Shown: positions 1 through 9,573 of the stretch, piece by piece
Numbering within the stretch: the first letter of the stretch is position 1
How the letters are laid out: every line of letters starts with the position of its first letter
Assembly: GCA_049613665.1 (NCBI GenBank)
Contig: JBMZCV010000007.1
Location: forward strand, 1 to 59,564
DNA length: 59,564 bases
Reading direction: 5' to 3'
DNA from: JBMZCV01 sp049613665
GTDB lineage: Bacteria > Bacteroidota > Bacteroidia > Chitinophagales > UBA2359
The notes under the pieces: generated by a model
What the model was told of the DNA's origin: nothing
Seen by the model: the letters and a program-made list of their open reading frames with translations, nothing else
Database searches by the model: none
Position numbers and translations under genes: made by a program

Positions 1-3000
1 AAGTCAGGGTAACAGTCACGACACTATCGCAACCAGCAGCATTTGTCAAGGTAGTCGTTCCAGTTGGATTGGCTTCATCATAAGTATCCGTACCAATATT
101 AAAGGTAGTGCCATCGCCTGAACAATGTTGAGCATCATAATTCCCAGTTGAGTTTAATCCATCATTAACAACAAAACTTTCTGTTCCAATACAACCTGTA
201 CAAGTATTGGTAAGGGTTACATTATAAGTACCTGCCTCTAAGTTTGTTAAATCTTCGTCTGTACTTGTAAAACTATTAGGGCCATTCCAATTATATTCAT
301 TACAAACATCATTTGCAATTGTTATATCAATTGTACCATCATTTCCATCTTCACAGGTAACATCTGTAATATTTCCTGTAATGTCTAAAGTACCTATCGT
401 TGTTATAGTAACAGCAGTAGTCGCAGTACAATTATTATCATCACTAACAGTAATATTATATTCTCCTGCATTTAAATCTGAGATAGCAATTCCTGTTCCA
501 TTACCTACTGTAGTTTGAGTAGTTTCTTCCCAGTTATAGAGATAGTCAGAATTTGGCCCTATTTCGCCTCCATTTATATTCAAAGAAATACTTCCTAATG
601 TTCCTGTCGTACAATTCGCACTTGTTGGTGTGCCAGAAACAGTAAAAGGAGGAGTAGCAGGCACACTAACATTAGTGGTAGTAGAGCAACCATTAATATC
701 TGTAATCGTAACAGTATATGGACCACCAGTAGGAGCAGAAGGATCTTCTATTCCAAATAACCCATCTGACCATACATAAGTATAAGGTATATAACCACCT
801 GTTACAGTTACATCAATTGCACCATCAACACCTCCTTCACAAAACGGAGCTAAAGCGGTAGCACTTGCATTCAAAGTTTCTAAATCTACTATAATCGATT
901 CTTGGTCTTTGCAGCCATTTAAATCAGCTACTACCCAATAAATACCATCAGCAGAAACATTTGATGAAATAATAGCACTAGTGTCAGGCTGTCCTGGAGT
1001 ATTAGAATCGCCAGAAGAACCATCATCTAAATAATAAGTGTATGTCACGCCTCCTAGATTTGTACCTGTTACGACTGTACTCAAATCAAAGCTTGTACCA
1101 CATACAATTTGATTCGGAATAGGGTCAATATCTGGCACAGGTAAACTGCCAATAGTTGTTTCATCTGTTGTCGAACAGCCATTTGAATCTGTTACGGTTA
1201 CACTATAAGTACCTGCTGTATTTACATCAATAGTAGGATTAGGGGAATTATTGCTCCATAGGTAAGAATAGGGTACTGTTCCTCCTGTTGCATTAGGATC
1301 AAGAGTAAGTATGCTTTGTCCATCTACACAAACATCTCCACTATTTAAACCAATGGTTACTTGTGGACTATTATAGTTATAAGGTTCATTAATGGGAAAT
1401 GAACAACCATTGCCATCTGTTATTGTGCCTAAAACAGTTTGTCCGTCTGTTAAACCAGAAATGGTAATCGTTTCTCCATGTATTGGACTGAGATTACTCA
1501 CAACTGCACTAGCTGGACTTGTAATATTTATGGTATAGGTATCTGCAAAAAATTCTGGATAACCACCATCTATTAATATTTCAAGACCGTTGCAATCAGA
1601 ATTTTCTGTTATTTCGATAGGCTCTAAATAAGTTATTTCTATAATATCAGCGCCAATATCAATACATTCATCTCCATTAAAATCAAATCCAAAAATATTA
1701 GAATTAGAAAGTATATTCCAAGCATCTACAACAAAAGGAACAAAATATAAGGTGTTGTTGGTTGGTAAAGTTGGAGGTGTTGCTATTTGATCAAAAGAAT
1801 TTGAACCAATGCCATCATCATTTACAGTTGTATAAAAACCGGTGCCATTGAAATCGCTAAAAGCATGACCAGAAAAGCAAGGGTCATTACTAGGGTTTGG
1901 ATCAGTTGGTGGACAAGTAAAAATAGCATAGACCATACCAGGAAAACATTCATAACAACCTGCTGGAGGATTAGTATAATCTTGATTAGAAGCTAGGTCT
2001 AACTCATCATCAATGCATAAAACATAATCATTTGTAGAATTTCCTGTTACAGTTGTAGCAATTGTTCCTGCTTCAGCTGCACATGATTCTACACATGGAC
2101 CATCTGAAAATGTTAAACTCCAAGATAATAGATTACCAGTATCGTCACCAGCAATATCCCAAATATCTAAATACCATATACCATTCATGTTAGGAAAATT
2201 AAGGTCGGACAACGCATCACCTATTAAAGAACTAGGTTCCCAATATGTACCACCACTTTGCCCATTATAATAATTATCAAGGTTAGCTTGTGTAAAATAT
2301 TGCATGTCAGTAGAGCCATCAGTAAAACATAGTTCTTGTCCTGTTGTAGGATTACCAAAGTTTTCAGTATTGTTATTTGTATTTCCTTCAGTATTGGCTA
2401 CTAAAGTAACAATAGTGCCAGCATAATACAATTCTACTACCAAATCACCTACCCATGTATGATCTACTAATAAACAAACAGACTCCAAGGTTGCACCAAA
2501 AGGAATACCCGCTCCTGATAAATCAATCTCTCCATTAGCAGCATCAGCATAAGTATTTACATTTCCGTCATCAGGAATAGCAATTGTCTGTGTTTGCGAA
2601 CAAGTAGCGGGTTGGCATACAAATTCAGCACCTATAAAAGTAGCAAAACAGCCATTTCCGTCAGCATTAGCACCACCTACTAAGAAGCCAAAATCATCAC
2701 CATTACTCAAATTACTAATAGTTGCTGTCGCATTATTTGAACCTGCATTGTATGGAACACTTCCTGCAACTGTACCATCTTGAGTATTAATTATTTGATA
2801 GCTACCTCCAAAAAATTCTGGATAGCCTCCTGTAATTGTTACATCTACACTTCCTAGTCCAGTATTAGGGTTGCAATTGACAGTATAATCAAATTCAATA
2901 GGGTTTAAATAAGTTATCATAATCGTTTCGCTAAATTCATAACACTCATCTTCATCTTGGTCATGAAACACCTCACTAGTTCCATCATCATCGCCATCAT

Positions 3001-5149
3001 CGCCTGTTACTGCTACAATATAAATTGTATTAGTGGTTGGGTCAAGTAGTGTCGTTGCTCCACCATCATTTACACCACCAAAAAAATTATTACCATCTAA
3101 AAAATCTTCTGAATAATAGCCAATCCAACTTGGATCAAGGCTAGGATTGTTTGGTGGAGCAGTAACACTTCCTGGAAGTGGAACATCGCTAAAAAAGTGA
3201 TAAATAATTTCAGATTCACAAGCAGCACAGCCTGCACCAGGTAAAATATAGTCAGATGTCGTAATATTTACGGCATCATTCGGACACAAAATATATTGAT
3301 TTGCAGCAGCACCATTATTCTGAGACTGTGAGCCTCCCCCAAGCACGGCTGTTGTTGTGCCTATATCTGCTAAACAATCTGTTGCGGTACATTCTACATT
3401 AGTTTGGTCGCAAAATTGGACTGTAAAATTGATAAAATTTCCTAAATCTGCACCTTGGTCATCAATCACATGCAATGTCCATGTACCATTTACTGCTCCC
3501 GAATTGAAATCTTCTAAATCACCATTATAAGGATAATAGCTACCTGTATAGTTGCCATTTTCGTCCCAATTTTGGTCATTATCCCAAGTAGAGCTAAAGC
3601 CCACATCTGGCGAAGCTGTATAAGCATTTGGCACAAAAGTAATATCCCAAGTAGAACCATCAGTAGAGCCATGTAAACCAACATCTCCAATTAAAGTAAC
3701 TACATCGCCATCAGGAGATGTTAAAGTAATTTCTAAATCGCCAATATATTCATGGTCAAAAGTAAGATTGACAGAGCATACGCCTTGAGAAGCACTACCT
3801 AAATTATTATTAGCAGCACCAGAAACTTCAAAATAAAAATCATCTTCAAAACCATCTGGCATATCTAAAGGACAATTATCACAACTACATTGACTACAAG
3901 TAGGAATAGGTGGAGATGTGAAAGTAGCAGTACAACCATTACCATCATTCGTCACGTTAAACGAAACAACATCTCCCTCATTTACACCTGTGAAAGTCAA
4001 AATATTGCCAGATTGCGACATCGAACCAGCACCTGTATCAGTAGCATTAATAGTTCCACCATAATCAGTATAGCCACCTACAACTTCTACTTGATAGCTT
4101 GTCAAGTTATTACTAGCATCACAGTTTGCCACAGGCAAAAAAGCGATAGGGTTTAAATAAGTTACCTCAATAGGTGTACCTAAGCCAAAACAACCATCTT
4201 CATCAACATCATGCCCTAAACCATTATCACACGCAGGATTTGATTCAGGATTACATATATCGTCCATCGTAATAGGCACGAAAAATAAATTATCATCGGT
4301 AGGAGCACCATTTGCTCCTGCTTCTGGGGATGGATTGAACAAAATATATTCGTAAGTATTATCATTGTCATTTGCTTCACTAAAATCTTCGCCTGTCCAA
4401 TATAAGCCAGTCCAACAAGGGTCGGTAGCAGGGTCATCGGTAGTTGGAGCACAATTATAAATAGCATAGCCCAAACCAATAGGATCATTACCAGCAGGCA
4501 GAGGCAAGGTATAATTATCATCAGAAGTTAAAGAATATATATCACCATCACAAGCATAAATACTATTTGTGCCAGAACTTGTCGTTACATCGCCAGCCAT
4601 AGGGTTACAGGTTGGCACAATTGTACAATCTGTACCTCCTGTGCCTCCTGTTTGCTCTGCGACGATATCTGTTGCTAAATTAGCATAATTTGTAATTAAA
4701 AGCAAATAAACTGAACCTGCACCACCGCCATTAGGTACTGTAACTGTTTCTGTAGGATCAATGCTAAAACTACAATCAGTAGGAGCTGGCAATGAACCAC
4801 AATTTGCAGTTGCAGCCGCCAAATCTGTAAATGGCCCCCAAAGTGCAAAGTCAATATCTATATTGTTGGAGTTTGTTAAAGTAATAACAATAGAACCCCC
4901 ATCAACTTTTTCTAGATAGTACCAAGCGGGGTTTCCTGTTGTACCTAAACAACCATAATTGTTACCTGGATCTATAGTATCTGCTTGAGGCCCACTTCCA
5001 TTGCCTGTGCCATCAGAGTTGGCGGCAAAAGTAACACCTGAATCGGAGCAGAAAGGGTCAGCTTCAGCACAGGCAGCTCCTTGTGAGTAAGCATTTTGTG
5101 CATAAAAAATGAAACTAAAAGATAATAATAATGTAAATAATTTATTCAT
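1..5149 (-). CDS. Giant secreted adhesin-like repeat protein, 3' end outside window
   Basis: Reading the minus strand from the ATG at 5147-5149 gives an open frame of 1716 codons that runs off the left edge, so the C-terminus is missing. It starts with a signal peptide (MNKLFTLLLSFSFIFYAQNAYSQ). Around residues 450-580 and 885-1015 there are two modules resembling the proprotein-convertase P domain (FDHEYIGDLEITLTSPDG; VDHTWVGDLVVELYYAG). From about residue 1250 on there are Cys-bearing beta-sandwich repeats of SprB/Ig-like type, with lines such as AGTYSVTVTDSNGCSTT and GGPYTVTITDINGC. The protein should be exported by Sec and anchored or released by T9SS, but the expected sorting domain lies beyond the window. 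A role in adhesion or gliding is inferred from family resemblance only. An IS1 element sits about 200 bp upstream of the start. Confidence 0.88.
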   Translation of the reverse strand, partial: MNKLFTLLLSFSFIFYAQNAYSQGAACAEADPFCSDSGVTFAANSDGTGNGSGPQADTIDPGNNYGCLGTTGNPAWYYLEKVDGGSIVITLTNSNNIDIDFALWGPFTDLAAATANCGSLPAPTDCSFSIDPTETVTVPNGGGAGSVYLLLITNYANLATDIVAEQTGGTGGTDCTIVPTCNPMAGDVTTSSGTNSIYACDGDIYSLTSDDNYTLPLPAGNDPIGLGYAIYNCAPTTDDPATDPCWTGLYWTGEDFSEANDNDNTYEYILFNPSPEAGANGAPTDDNLFFVPITMDDICNPESNPACDNGLGHDVDEDGCFGLGTPIEVTYLNPIAFLPVANCDASNNLTSYQVEVVGGYTDYGGTINATDTGAGSMSQSGNILTFTGVNEGDVVSFNVTNDGNGCTATFTSPPIPTCSQCSCDNCPLDMPDGFEDDFYFEVSGAANNNLGSASQGVCSVNLTFDHEYIGDLEITLTSPDGDVVTLIGDVGLHGSTDGSTWDITFVPNAYTASPDVGFSSTWDNDQNWDENGNYTGSYYPYNGDLEDFNSGAVNGTWTLHVIDDQGADLGNFINFTVQFCDQTNVECTATDCLADIGTTTAVLGGGSQSQNNGAAANQYILCPNDAVNITTSDYILPGAGCAACESEIIYHFFSDVPLPGSVTAPPNNPSLDPSWIGYYSEDFLDGNNFFGGVNDGGATTLLDPTTNTIYIVAVTGDDGDDDGTSEVFHDQDEDECYEFSETIMITYLNPIEFDYTVNCNPNTGLGSVDVTITGGYPEFFGGSYQIINTQDGTVAGSVPYNAGSNNATATISNLSNGDDFGFLVGGANADGNGCFATFIGAEFVCQPATCSQTQTIAIPDDGNVNTYADAANGEIDLSGAGIPFGATLESVCLLVDHTWVGDLVVELYYAGTIVTLVANTEGNTNNNTENFGNPTTGQELCFTDGSTDMQYFTQANLDNYYNGQSGGTYWEPSSLIGDALSDLNFPNMNGIWYLDIWDIAGDDTGNLLSWSLTFSDGPCVESCAAEAGTIATTVTGNSTNDYVLCIDDELDLASNQDYTNPPAGCYECFPGMVYAIFTCPPTDPNPSNDPCFSGHAFSDFNGTGFYTTVNDDGIGSNSFDQIATPPTLPTNNTLYFVPFVVDAWNILSNSNIFGFDFNGDECIDIGADIIEITYLEPIEITENSDCNGLEILIDGGYPEFFADTYTINITSPASAVVSNLSPIHGETITISGLTDGQTVLGTITDGNGCSFPINEPYNYNSPQVTIGLNSGDVCVDGQSILTLDPNATGGTVPYSYLWSNNSPNPTIDVNTAGTYSVTVTDSNGCSTTDETTIGSLPVPDIDPIPNQIVCGTSFDLSTVVTGTNLGGVTYTYYLDDGSSGDSNTPGQPDTSAIISSNVSADGIYWVVADLNGCKDQESIIVDLETLNASATALAPFCEGGVDGAIDVTVTGGYIPYTYVWSDGLFGIEDPSAPTGGPYTVTITDINGCSTTTNVSVPATPPFTVSGTPTSANCTTGTLGSISLNINGGEIGPNSDYLYNWEETTQTTVGNGTGIAISDLNAGEYNITVSDDNNCTATTAVTITTIGTLDITGNITDVTCEDGNDGTIDITIANDVCNEYNWNGPNSFTSTDEDLTNLEAGTYNVTLTNTCTGCIGTESFVVNDGLNSTGNYDAQHCSGDGTTFNIGTDTYDEANPTGTTTLTNAAGCDSVVTVTLT

Positions 5150-5357
5150 AATATTGTTTAAAAAAAGGTGATTAGCATAAAGTAGGATTATACTTTTGGG
5201 TTTGGCTACTTTTACTAAATATGAGAGAAAGTATAGGTATGTAGGTTGATGTGTTTAAATAAATCGTAATTATTTAGGCGTGGATTTTTGAGATAAAAAA
5301 CTAGACCATATCTTCTTAGGTAAGCTGTTTTTGAACTGAATAGCACGAAAAAAAGCG

Positions 5358-6216
5358 GGTAGTGCTACAAATGTACACCATTTTGTAAAAGTTCATAAAG
5401 AGTATTAACTTTGATTTATGTGTACAGATAAAACCAATCAAAGCGATAAAATGAATGAAAGATGTCCTTATTGTCTTGGCATCAATTTACGTCCTAAAGG
5501 CTGGAATCGTAAAAAAACAAAAAGACGCTTCAAATGTTGTGATTGTAAAAAGCATATTACTCAAGATGGTCACTCCTGGTTTATAACTGCTTCGCAGTTA
5601 AAACTGATAGATAAATTGCTCTTAGAACGACTGTCTCTTCGTGGGATTTGTCGTGCAGTAGAAATTTCTTTGACATGGCTTCTTAATTATATTAAAAAGT
5701 TATATAGTTCACAGCCAGACGACTTAAATTATTGTATTCCAACAAATAGCACAATTGATTTAAAGCTCATTGATAGCGAATTAGATGAAATGTGGTCGTA
5801 TGTTGGATACAAAGGTAATAAAAAATGGGTATGGATAGCCCAATGTCGCCAAACAAGACAGGTAATCGCCTTTCATGTTGGAAATAGAAGTAGAACTGCT
5901 GCTAAAGAGTTATGGTCTAAACTGCCGCTCCAAATTCAAGAATTTGGTTTATTTTATTCAGACGATTGGGACGCTTACAAAGGTGTTTTTCCAAAAGATA
6001 GACATGTTTTTTCAAAACAAAAAAAAGACACTAATCATTTAGAAAGATTAAATAACACTATTAGACAAAGAGTATCAAGGCTAGTTAGAAAAAGTTTGTC
6101 TTTTTCTAAAAAATTAGAATATCATATTGGGGCAATAAAATATTTTTTGTGCAACTATAATATCGAACAACAGAAAATATCGGACAAATCTAAAAGTGCA
6201 CATTTATAGCACTACC
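5358..6216 (+). mobile_element. IS1-family insertion sequence, complete, with 8-bp target duplication
   Basis: The ends are imperfect inverted repeats. The left end begins GGTAGTGCTACAAATGTACA at 5358; the reverse complement of the right end begins GGTAGTGCTATAAATGTGCA and finishes at 6216. Both sides are flanked by the direct repeat AAAAAGCG (5350-5357 and 6217-6224), the size expected of IS1-type target duplications. The element is about 859 bp and carries one transposase gene. Intact ends, an exact duplication and an unbroken reading frame suggest a recent insertion. It lies between the adhesin gene and the gene ending at 6387 and interrupts no recognisable coding frame. Confidence 0.92.
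5418..6209 (+). CDS. IS1-family transposase (single-frame InsAB type)
   Basis: The 263-residue protein begins with a zinc-finger-like segment (CPYC...CCDC, about residues 17-42) as in InsA. A central helix-turn-helix stretch follows, then an InsB-type catalytic half with DELDEMWSYVGYK, SDDWDAYKG and HLERLNNTIRQRVSRLVRK. In classical IS1 the two halves are joined by programmed frameshifting; here they are one uninterrupted frame, as in some other IS1-family members. The ATG at 5418 is used; an in-frame ATG at 5451 (MNERCPYC) is a plausible alternative because it starts right before the zinc finger. The gene fills the IS and its stop lies inside the right inverted repeat. Confidence 0.93.
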   Translation: MCTDKTNQSDKMNERCPYCLGINLRPKGWNRKKTKRRFKCCDCKKHITQDGHSWFITASQLKLIDKLLLERLSLRGICRAVEISLTWLLNYIKKLYSSQPDDLNYCIPTNSTIDLKLIDSELDEMWSYVGYKGNKKWVWIAQCRQTRQVIAFHVGNRSRTAAKELWSKLPLQIQEFGLFYSDDWDAYKGVFPKDRHVFSKQKKDTNHLERLNNTIRQRVSRLVRKSLSFSKKLEYHIGAIKYFLCNYNIEQQKISDKSKSAHL

Positions 6217-6386
6217 AAAAAGCGAAAGAAAAGGATATAGGCATTTTTTAGCCAAAACCTATCACAACATAAATAGCTACGATGACTCACAATAAACAAA
6301 AGTCACTAATAAGAAGTTAGGAGAACAACTCAAAGCGATTTTGTGTAATAATATATAAGTTTGTGTTTTTGTTTGTTACAAGGTAT

Positions 6387-7016
6387 CTAGTCTAAGGTTT
6401 TTAAAATCTTTTCTCTATTTGAGATAGCTTGTTTCATTTTTTCAATCTCGTCGGCTTTCATTGTTCCGCTTTCTTCCGCACAAAAAACCTTCTGTTCTAA
6501 TTCAGCTATTTTTTTTCGCAAACTTTCTTTACTATATGATGTTCTAACAACATTTTTAGAGCTAGGAGCTAAACCTTTTCGTTTTGTAGATGTTTTTGTG
6601 GCCAATTTCTGGCCCTGTTTTTGTTGTTTCATTTGTTCCAACTCTGCTTCCGAATATTTGCTAATATTTGCTTTTTTACCATAATTAGCTATACTCGGTA
6701 TTGGAAAACTGCGATTGCTTTTGGTAGGTGTTGCAACTGAAGTTTTGCCTTGTTTTCTTTTTATTTGTTCTCTTTTCAATTGTTTTAGTGTCTCAATATC
6801 AATAGAAGGCTTCTCTTTACCTGCCTTTCGAACTTCTTGCTCTGTTATTTGAGCTTGTTTTTTTATTGCTGCTTTTTGTTCTAAACTTTGTTCTGGCTTA
6901 GTGTCTGATGTTTGATGATGTGTTTTAGCCATTTTTGCAGTTGAGCTTTGTGCAAAAATATTAGAGTTTATGCCAAAAAAAATCAGCATACCAAATAAGT
7001 AAATTAATTTTTTCAT
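6387..7016 (-). CDS. Exported lysine/glutamine-rich protein of unknown function
   Basis: The 209-residue protein has a clear signal peptide (MKKLIYLFGMLIFFGINSNIFAQ) and then a hydrophilic, very Lys/Gln/Ser/Thr-rich body with no recognisable enzyme motif. Heptad-like charged segments (SLEQKAAIKKQAQITEQEV; SLRKKIAELEQKVFCAEESG) suggest short coiled coils near both ends; the C-terminal one contains the only Cys. I do not recognise a family. It is probably periplasmic or surface-exposed. It stands alone between the IS element and a long AT-rich gap. Confidence 0.72.
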   Translation of the reverse strand: MKKLIYLFGMLIFFGINSNIFAQSSTAKMAKTHHQTSDTKPEQSLEQKAAIKKQAQITEQEVRKAGKEKPSIDIETLKQLKREQIKRKQGKTSVATPTKSNRSFPIPSIANYGKKANISKYSEAELEQMKQQKQGQKLATKTSTKRKGLAPSSKNVVRTSYSKESLRKKIAELEQKVFCAEESGTMKADEIEKMKQAISNREKILKTLD

Positions 7017-7459
7017 TTTATTATTTTTTTTATTAAATGCAATACATTGGCTATTACCTATTTATTTATAAATAGATATTAATATTATTGAATGTGATTG
7101 GTGGTATAACAATTTAAATTCTTTTCTTATTTTACTAAGAAAGAATGACGTATTTAAATTAAGGTTGGTATGCTAAGTGTTGAATAATATAAAAAATATG
7201 TTTCTAAACATAAAAGTCTAAATGTATTTAAACTATATGTCAGCTATTTGAACATCACAAAGTTAAGCTTTTTAATTAGAAAGCAAAAAAAACATGTAAA
7301 AAAAATAAACTTATGATAAAAAAAAGTGTTTGCTTACATTAATATTATACAAAAAAACACCTTTAGTTTTTTAACAAAATAGTTTTTGAAAAAAAAGCAA
7401 AAAATACTTTTAATCTGTTGAAAACTTGCATATTAAACAATGTTTTTTTGATTTTAAAA
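7017..7459. other. 443-bp AT-rich gap, no gene seen
   Basis: The gap separates the 5' end of the exported protein ending at 6387 and the 3' end of the lipoprotein gene. It holds long A/T runs and a weak inverted repeat around 7117-7147 (TTCTTTTCTTA...TAAGAAAGAA). I see no convincing reading frame, RNA gene or strong promoter. The stretch just below the upper gene's start presumably contains that gene's promoter, but no clean TAnnTTTG box is visible. Confidence 0.5.
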
Positions 7460-8350
7460 TCACATTGAAGAGACATACAAACTGTCTTTCCAAAGATACT
7501 CAGTTTCTTCGAAATAGTAAGAAGGGCTTTTTCCCAGATATTTGCTTATCCAAAGGTTGTAATATTCATTTGTTATGTTTTGTGTAAGCTTTAGTTCACG
7601 AACTTCATAAAATGTATTTAACAATTCATATTCTTCATTGTTTTTTGTATTAAACAGCCAATAAGTACGATAGTATTCACTACCATAATCTGCAAACAAA
7701 TAATCATCTCCTGTAATTAAAGTCGCTTTTTCGCCATTTACTCCAATTGTTATGTTTTGCATTTCAAGGCTACTCAAAGCATGAACATCAAAATTTTTAT
7801 CTCTATAAGTTGCTTTATCTTTCCAAGGCAATTGCAGCAAAATACTCCAAGGAATGTTGTTGCTCGAAATCATTTTTATTTCAAACTTTTCACCTGTCCA
7901 AAATGCTTTTACTTGCCTATTTCCTGTATTATAGCTACGCCAAAACAACAAGAAATCATGAATATCATCAGTTGTAGTGTCTAAAATGTGGTCTATAAAT
8001 GCACAACTTTGAAAAACAATATCTTGCTCATTTTTTATAACTAGCACTCTATTTCCACAAGAGCCTGTATAGCCACAGCTTTTTTCCGTTTCTACCAACA
8101 ATATCGACTCTTTCTTATTTTTGCTAAGTTGATAAAACGTCGTGTTTTCTTTTGTATAATTTTGAGTATATAAAGTAGTATCACAGCTATCAACTTTTGC
8201 TAGAATTTTTACATAACTTTGAAAATCAGTTGAATATAAATCTATTTTTTTTGAATTTTGTTTGTAGTTTTCATTTTTAGAAACATTTTCGCAACCAGAT
8301 AATATTATTAATATTGAAACGAACAAAAAGATAAAAAGAGTTTTTTTCAT
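7460..8350 (-). CDS. Putative lipoprotein of unknown function
   Basis: The 296-residue protein starts with a lipoprotein signal peptide and lipobox (MKKTLFIFLFVSILIILSGC; Cys at residue 20), so it should be lipidated and exported. The next residues (ENVSKN) lack an obvious Bacteroidota surface-export signal. The body has mixed beta-strand character, aromatic-rich segments and a pair of Cys in KSCGYTGSCGNRV that could form a disulfide. I do not recognise a family. It ends well clear of neighbours; the next gene upstream (sanA-like) is 121 bp away across a dispersed repeat. Confidence 0.75.
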   Translation of the reverse strand: MKKTLFIFLFVSILIILSGCENVSKNENYKQNSKKIDLYSTDFQSYVKILAKVDSCDTTLYTQNYTKENTTFYQLSKNKKESILLVETEKSCGYTGSCGNRVLVIKNEQDIVFQSCAFIDHILDTTTDDIHDFLLFWRSYNTGNRQVKAFWTGEKFEIKMISSNNIPWSILLQLPWKDKATYRDKNFDVHALSSLEMQNITIGVNGEKATLITGDDYLFADYGSEYYRTYWLFNTKNNEEYELLNTFYEVRELKLTQNITNEYYNLWISKYLGKSPSYYFEETEYLWKDSLYVSSM

Positions 8351-8385
8351 GTTTTAAGTAGTTGGACAAATGATACTTCTCGTTC

Positions 8386-8453
8386 AAGCTAACACAGTAA
8401 TTATCAATGCGTTAGCAACGAATCGACCGTTTATTAAATAGTGCTTGGCACTT
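8386..8453 (-). repeat. Two-hairpin dispersed repeat, copy R2
   Basis: On the minus strand this segment reads AAGTGCCAAGCACT, a spacer, then GCTAACGC...GTGTTAGC. It aligns over its length with a plus-strand segment at 52019-52085. Both copies can form a 5-bp hairpin (AGTGC-CAA-GCACT) followed by an 8-bp hairpin. The second stem has a G-U pair here where the other copy has A-U. It lies between the sanA-like and lipoprotein genes. Function is unknown; REP-like element or RNA processing site are guesses. Confidence 0.65.
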
Positions 8454-8471
8454 ATAAAAGTGTTTTTTTAC

Positions 8472-9125
8472 TTATTTTATCTCCACTTTTTCGCCTAGAA
8501 ACATCGGCTCTACACCCAGTAACATATCTACAAAAACTTTTGTTCTAGCCAAATATTCTCGCATTTGCACTTTTGCACCACGTTTTCCAAACACATCTTC
8601 GGCATTAAAACCGATGGCTTTCAGACCATATGTTTCGGCCAAATAAATGGCTCTTTCATTGTGAAATTCTTGCGAAATAATGGTAACGCTTTTTTGCCCA
8701 AAAATTTCTTTTGCACGCACCACAGAGTCTAAAGTGCGAAAGCCAGCATAATCCAAAAATATTTTGCTTTCTGGAATGCCTCGTTCTACAAGAGCATTTT
8801 TGAAGTCGGTGGGTTCGTCGTAATCTTTGCGGCTATTATCGCCACTAACCAATATAAAATCTACTTTTCCTGCTTCATACAATTCAACAGCAGCATTGAT
8901 ACGGTATTTGAAATATAAATTGAGGCGACCATTCGACAAAATTTTTGCTGTTCCCAATACAAGCCCAACTTTGTTTTTTTTGATGGTTTTGGCATTTACA
9001 AAAGTCTTATCTTTCGTATAATTTTCTACCACATAATTTGCTGTCAAAGCTATTGCAAAAGGCACTAAAAATAGGAAAACAAGAAGAAGCAATAGATAAA
9101 TGAATTTTCTTTTTCGGTTTTTCAT
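8472..9125 (-). CDS. sanA: SanA/YdcF-family (DUF218) membrane-anchored protein
   Basis: The 217-residue protein has a basic N-terminus and one transmembrane segment (residues about 8-30, YLLLLLVFLFLVPFAIALTA). A DUF218 domain follows, with GLVLGTAK, YFKYRINAAVELYEAGKV, ILVSGDNSRKDYDEP and SQEFHNERAIYLAETYGL. These match the SanA branch, known in enterobacteria for vancomycin exclusion at high temperature and linked to envelope integrity; the exact reaction is not settled. The length is typical. It starts 12 bp after the stop of the small gene at 9138, so the two may be cotranscribed. The SanA call is by motif resemblance. Confidence 0.85.
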   Translation of the reverse strand: MKNRKRKFIYLLLLLVFLFLVPFAIALTANYVVENYTKDKTFVNAKTIKKNKVGLVLGTAKILSNGRLNLYFKYRINAAVELYEAGKVDFILVSGDNSRKDYDEPTDFKNALVERGIPESKIFLDYAGFRTLDSVVRAKEIFGQKSVTIISQEFHNERAIYLAETYGLKAIGFNAEDVFGKRGAKVQMREYLARTKVFVDMLLGVEPMFLGEKVEIK

Positions 9126-9137
9126 GTTGTTATAGTT

Positions 9138-9527
9138 TTATTTTAACAAATCAGAGCCAGCAGGAGAAAATAAAAAGCTTGTAAGTGTATCAATATCATA
9201 TAGCCATTGGTAGCTTTTTCTATTTTTGTGGCAAAAAGGTTCTATTAACACTACTATTTCTTGATATGTTTGTATGGTTAAATCGCAAAAGAAAAAAAAG
9301 TTATTTTGAGTATGAATGCCAATATCTTCATCAGCGATTCGCAAGACTAAACTGCAATTTCGTGGCTGAATAAATGGTACAATATTGAGGTCTAATTCTT
9401 TTTTTTCTTTAATAATATCTTGTTTCAAAAGTTCTTGAAATTTCCGAGCTTCTGTATTATCAAAATCGTAAAGTCTCATAATATTTTCTCCAAAAGCATT
9501 GATTCTATTGATATATTGTAATTGCAT
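9138..9527 (-). CDS. Small protein of unknown function
   Basis: The 129-residue frame has no signal peptide or transmembrane helix. Composition is that of a normal soluble protein (FDNTEARKFQELLKQDIIKEKKEL; NCSLVLRIADEDIGI; SYQWLYDIDTLTSFLF). I do not recognise a family. The ATG at 9527 is the longest start. An internal ATG at 9479 (MRLYDFDNTEA) is preceded by GGAG at a sensible distance and may be the real one, giving 113 residues. It lies 12 bp upstream of the sanA-like gene and 46 bp downstream of the epimerase gene, so it may be part of a short operon. Confidence 0.6.
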   Translation of the reverse strand: MQLQYINRINAFGENIMRLYDFDNTEARKFQELLKQDIIKEKKELDLNIVPFIQPRNCSLVLRIADEDIGIHTQNNFFFFCDLTIQTYQEIVVLIEPFCHKNRKSYQWLYDIDTLTSFLFSPAGSDLLK

Positions 9528-9573
9528 TGATTTGTTTTTTATTTGTAATTATTCAGGATTAACTGCCCATAGC

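Noticed and set aside
4216..4521. 101-codon minus-strand frame and the 88-codon plus-strand frame at 3890-4156
   Set aside because: Both overlap the giant adhesin gene in other frames; the adhesin frame is continuous and shows clear domain motifs.
5358..6216. IS1 element as the source of the MITE-like family
   Set aside because: Terminal repeats and target-duplication lengths differ (8 bp against 6 bp).
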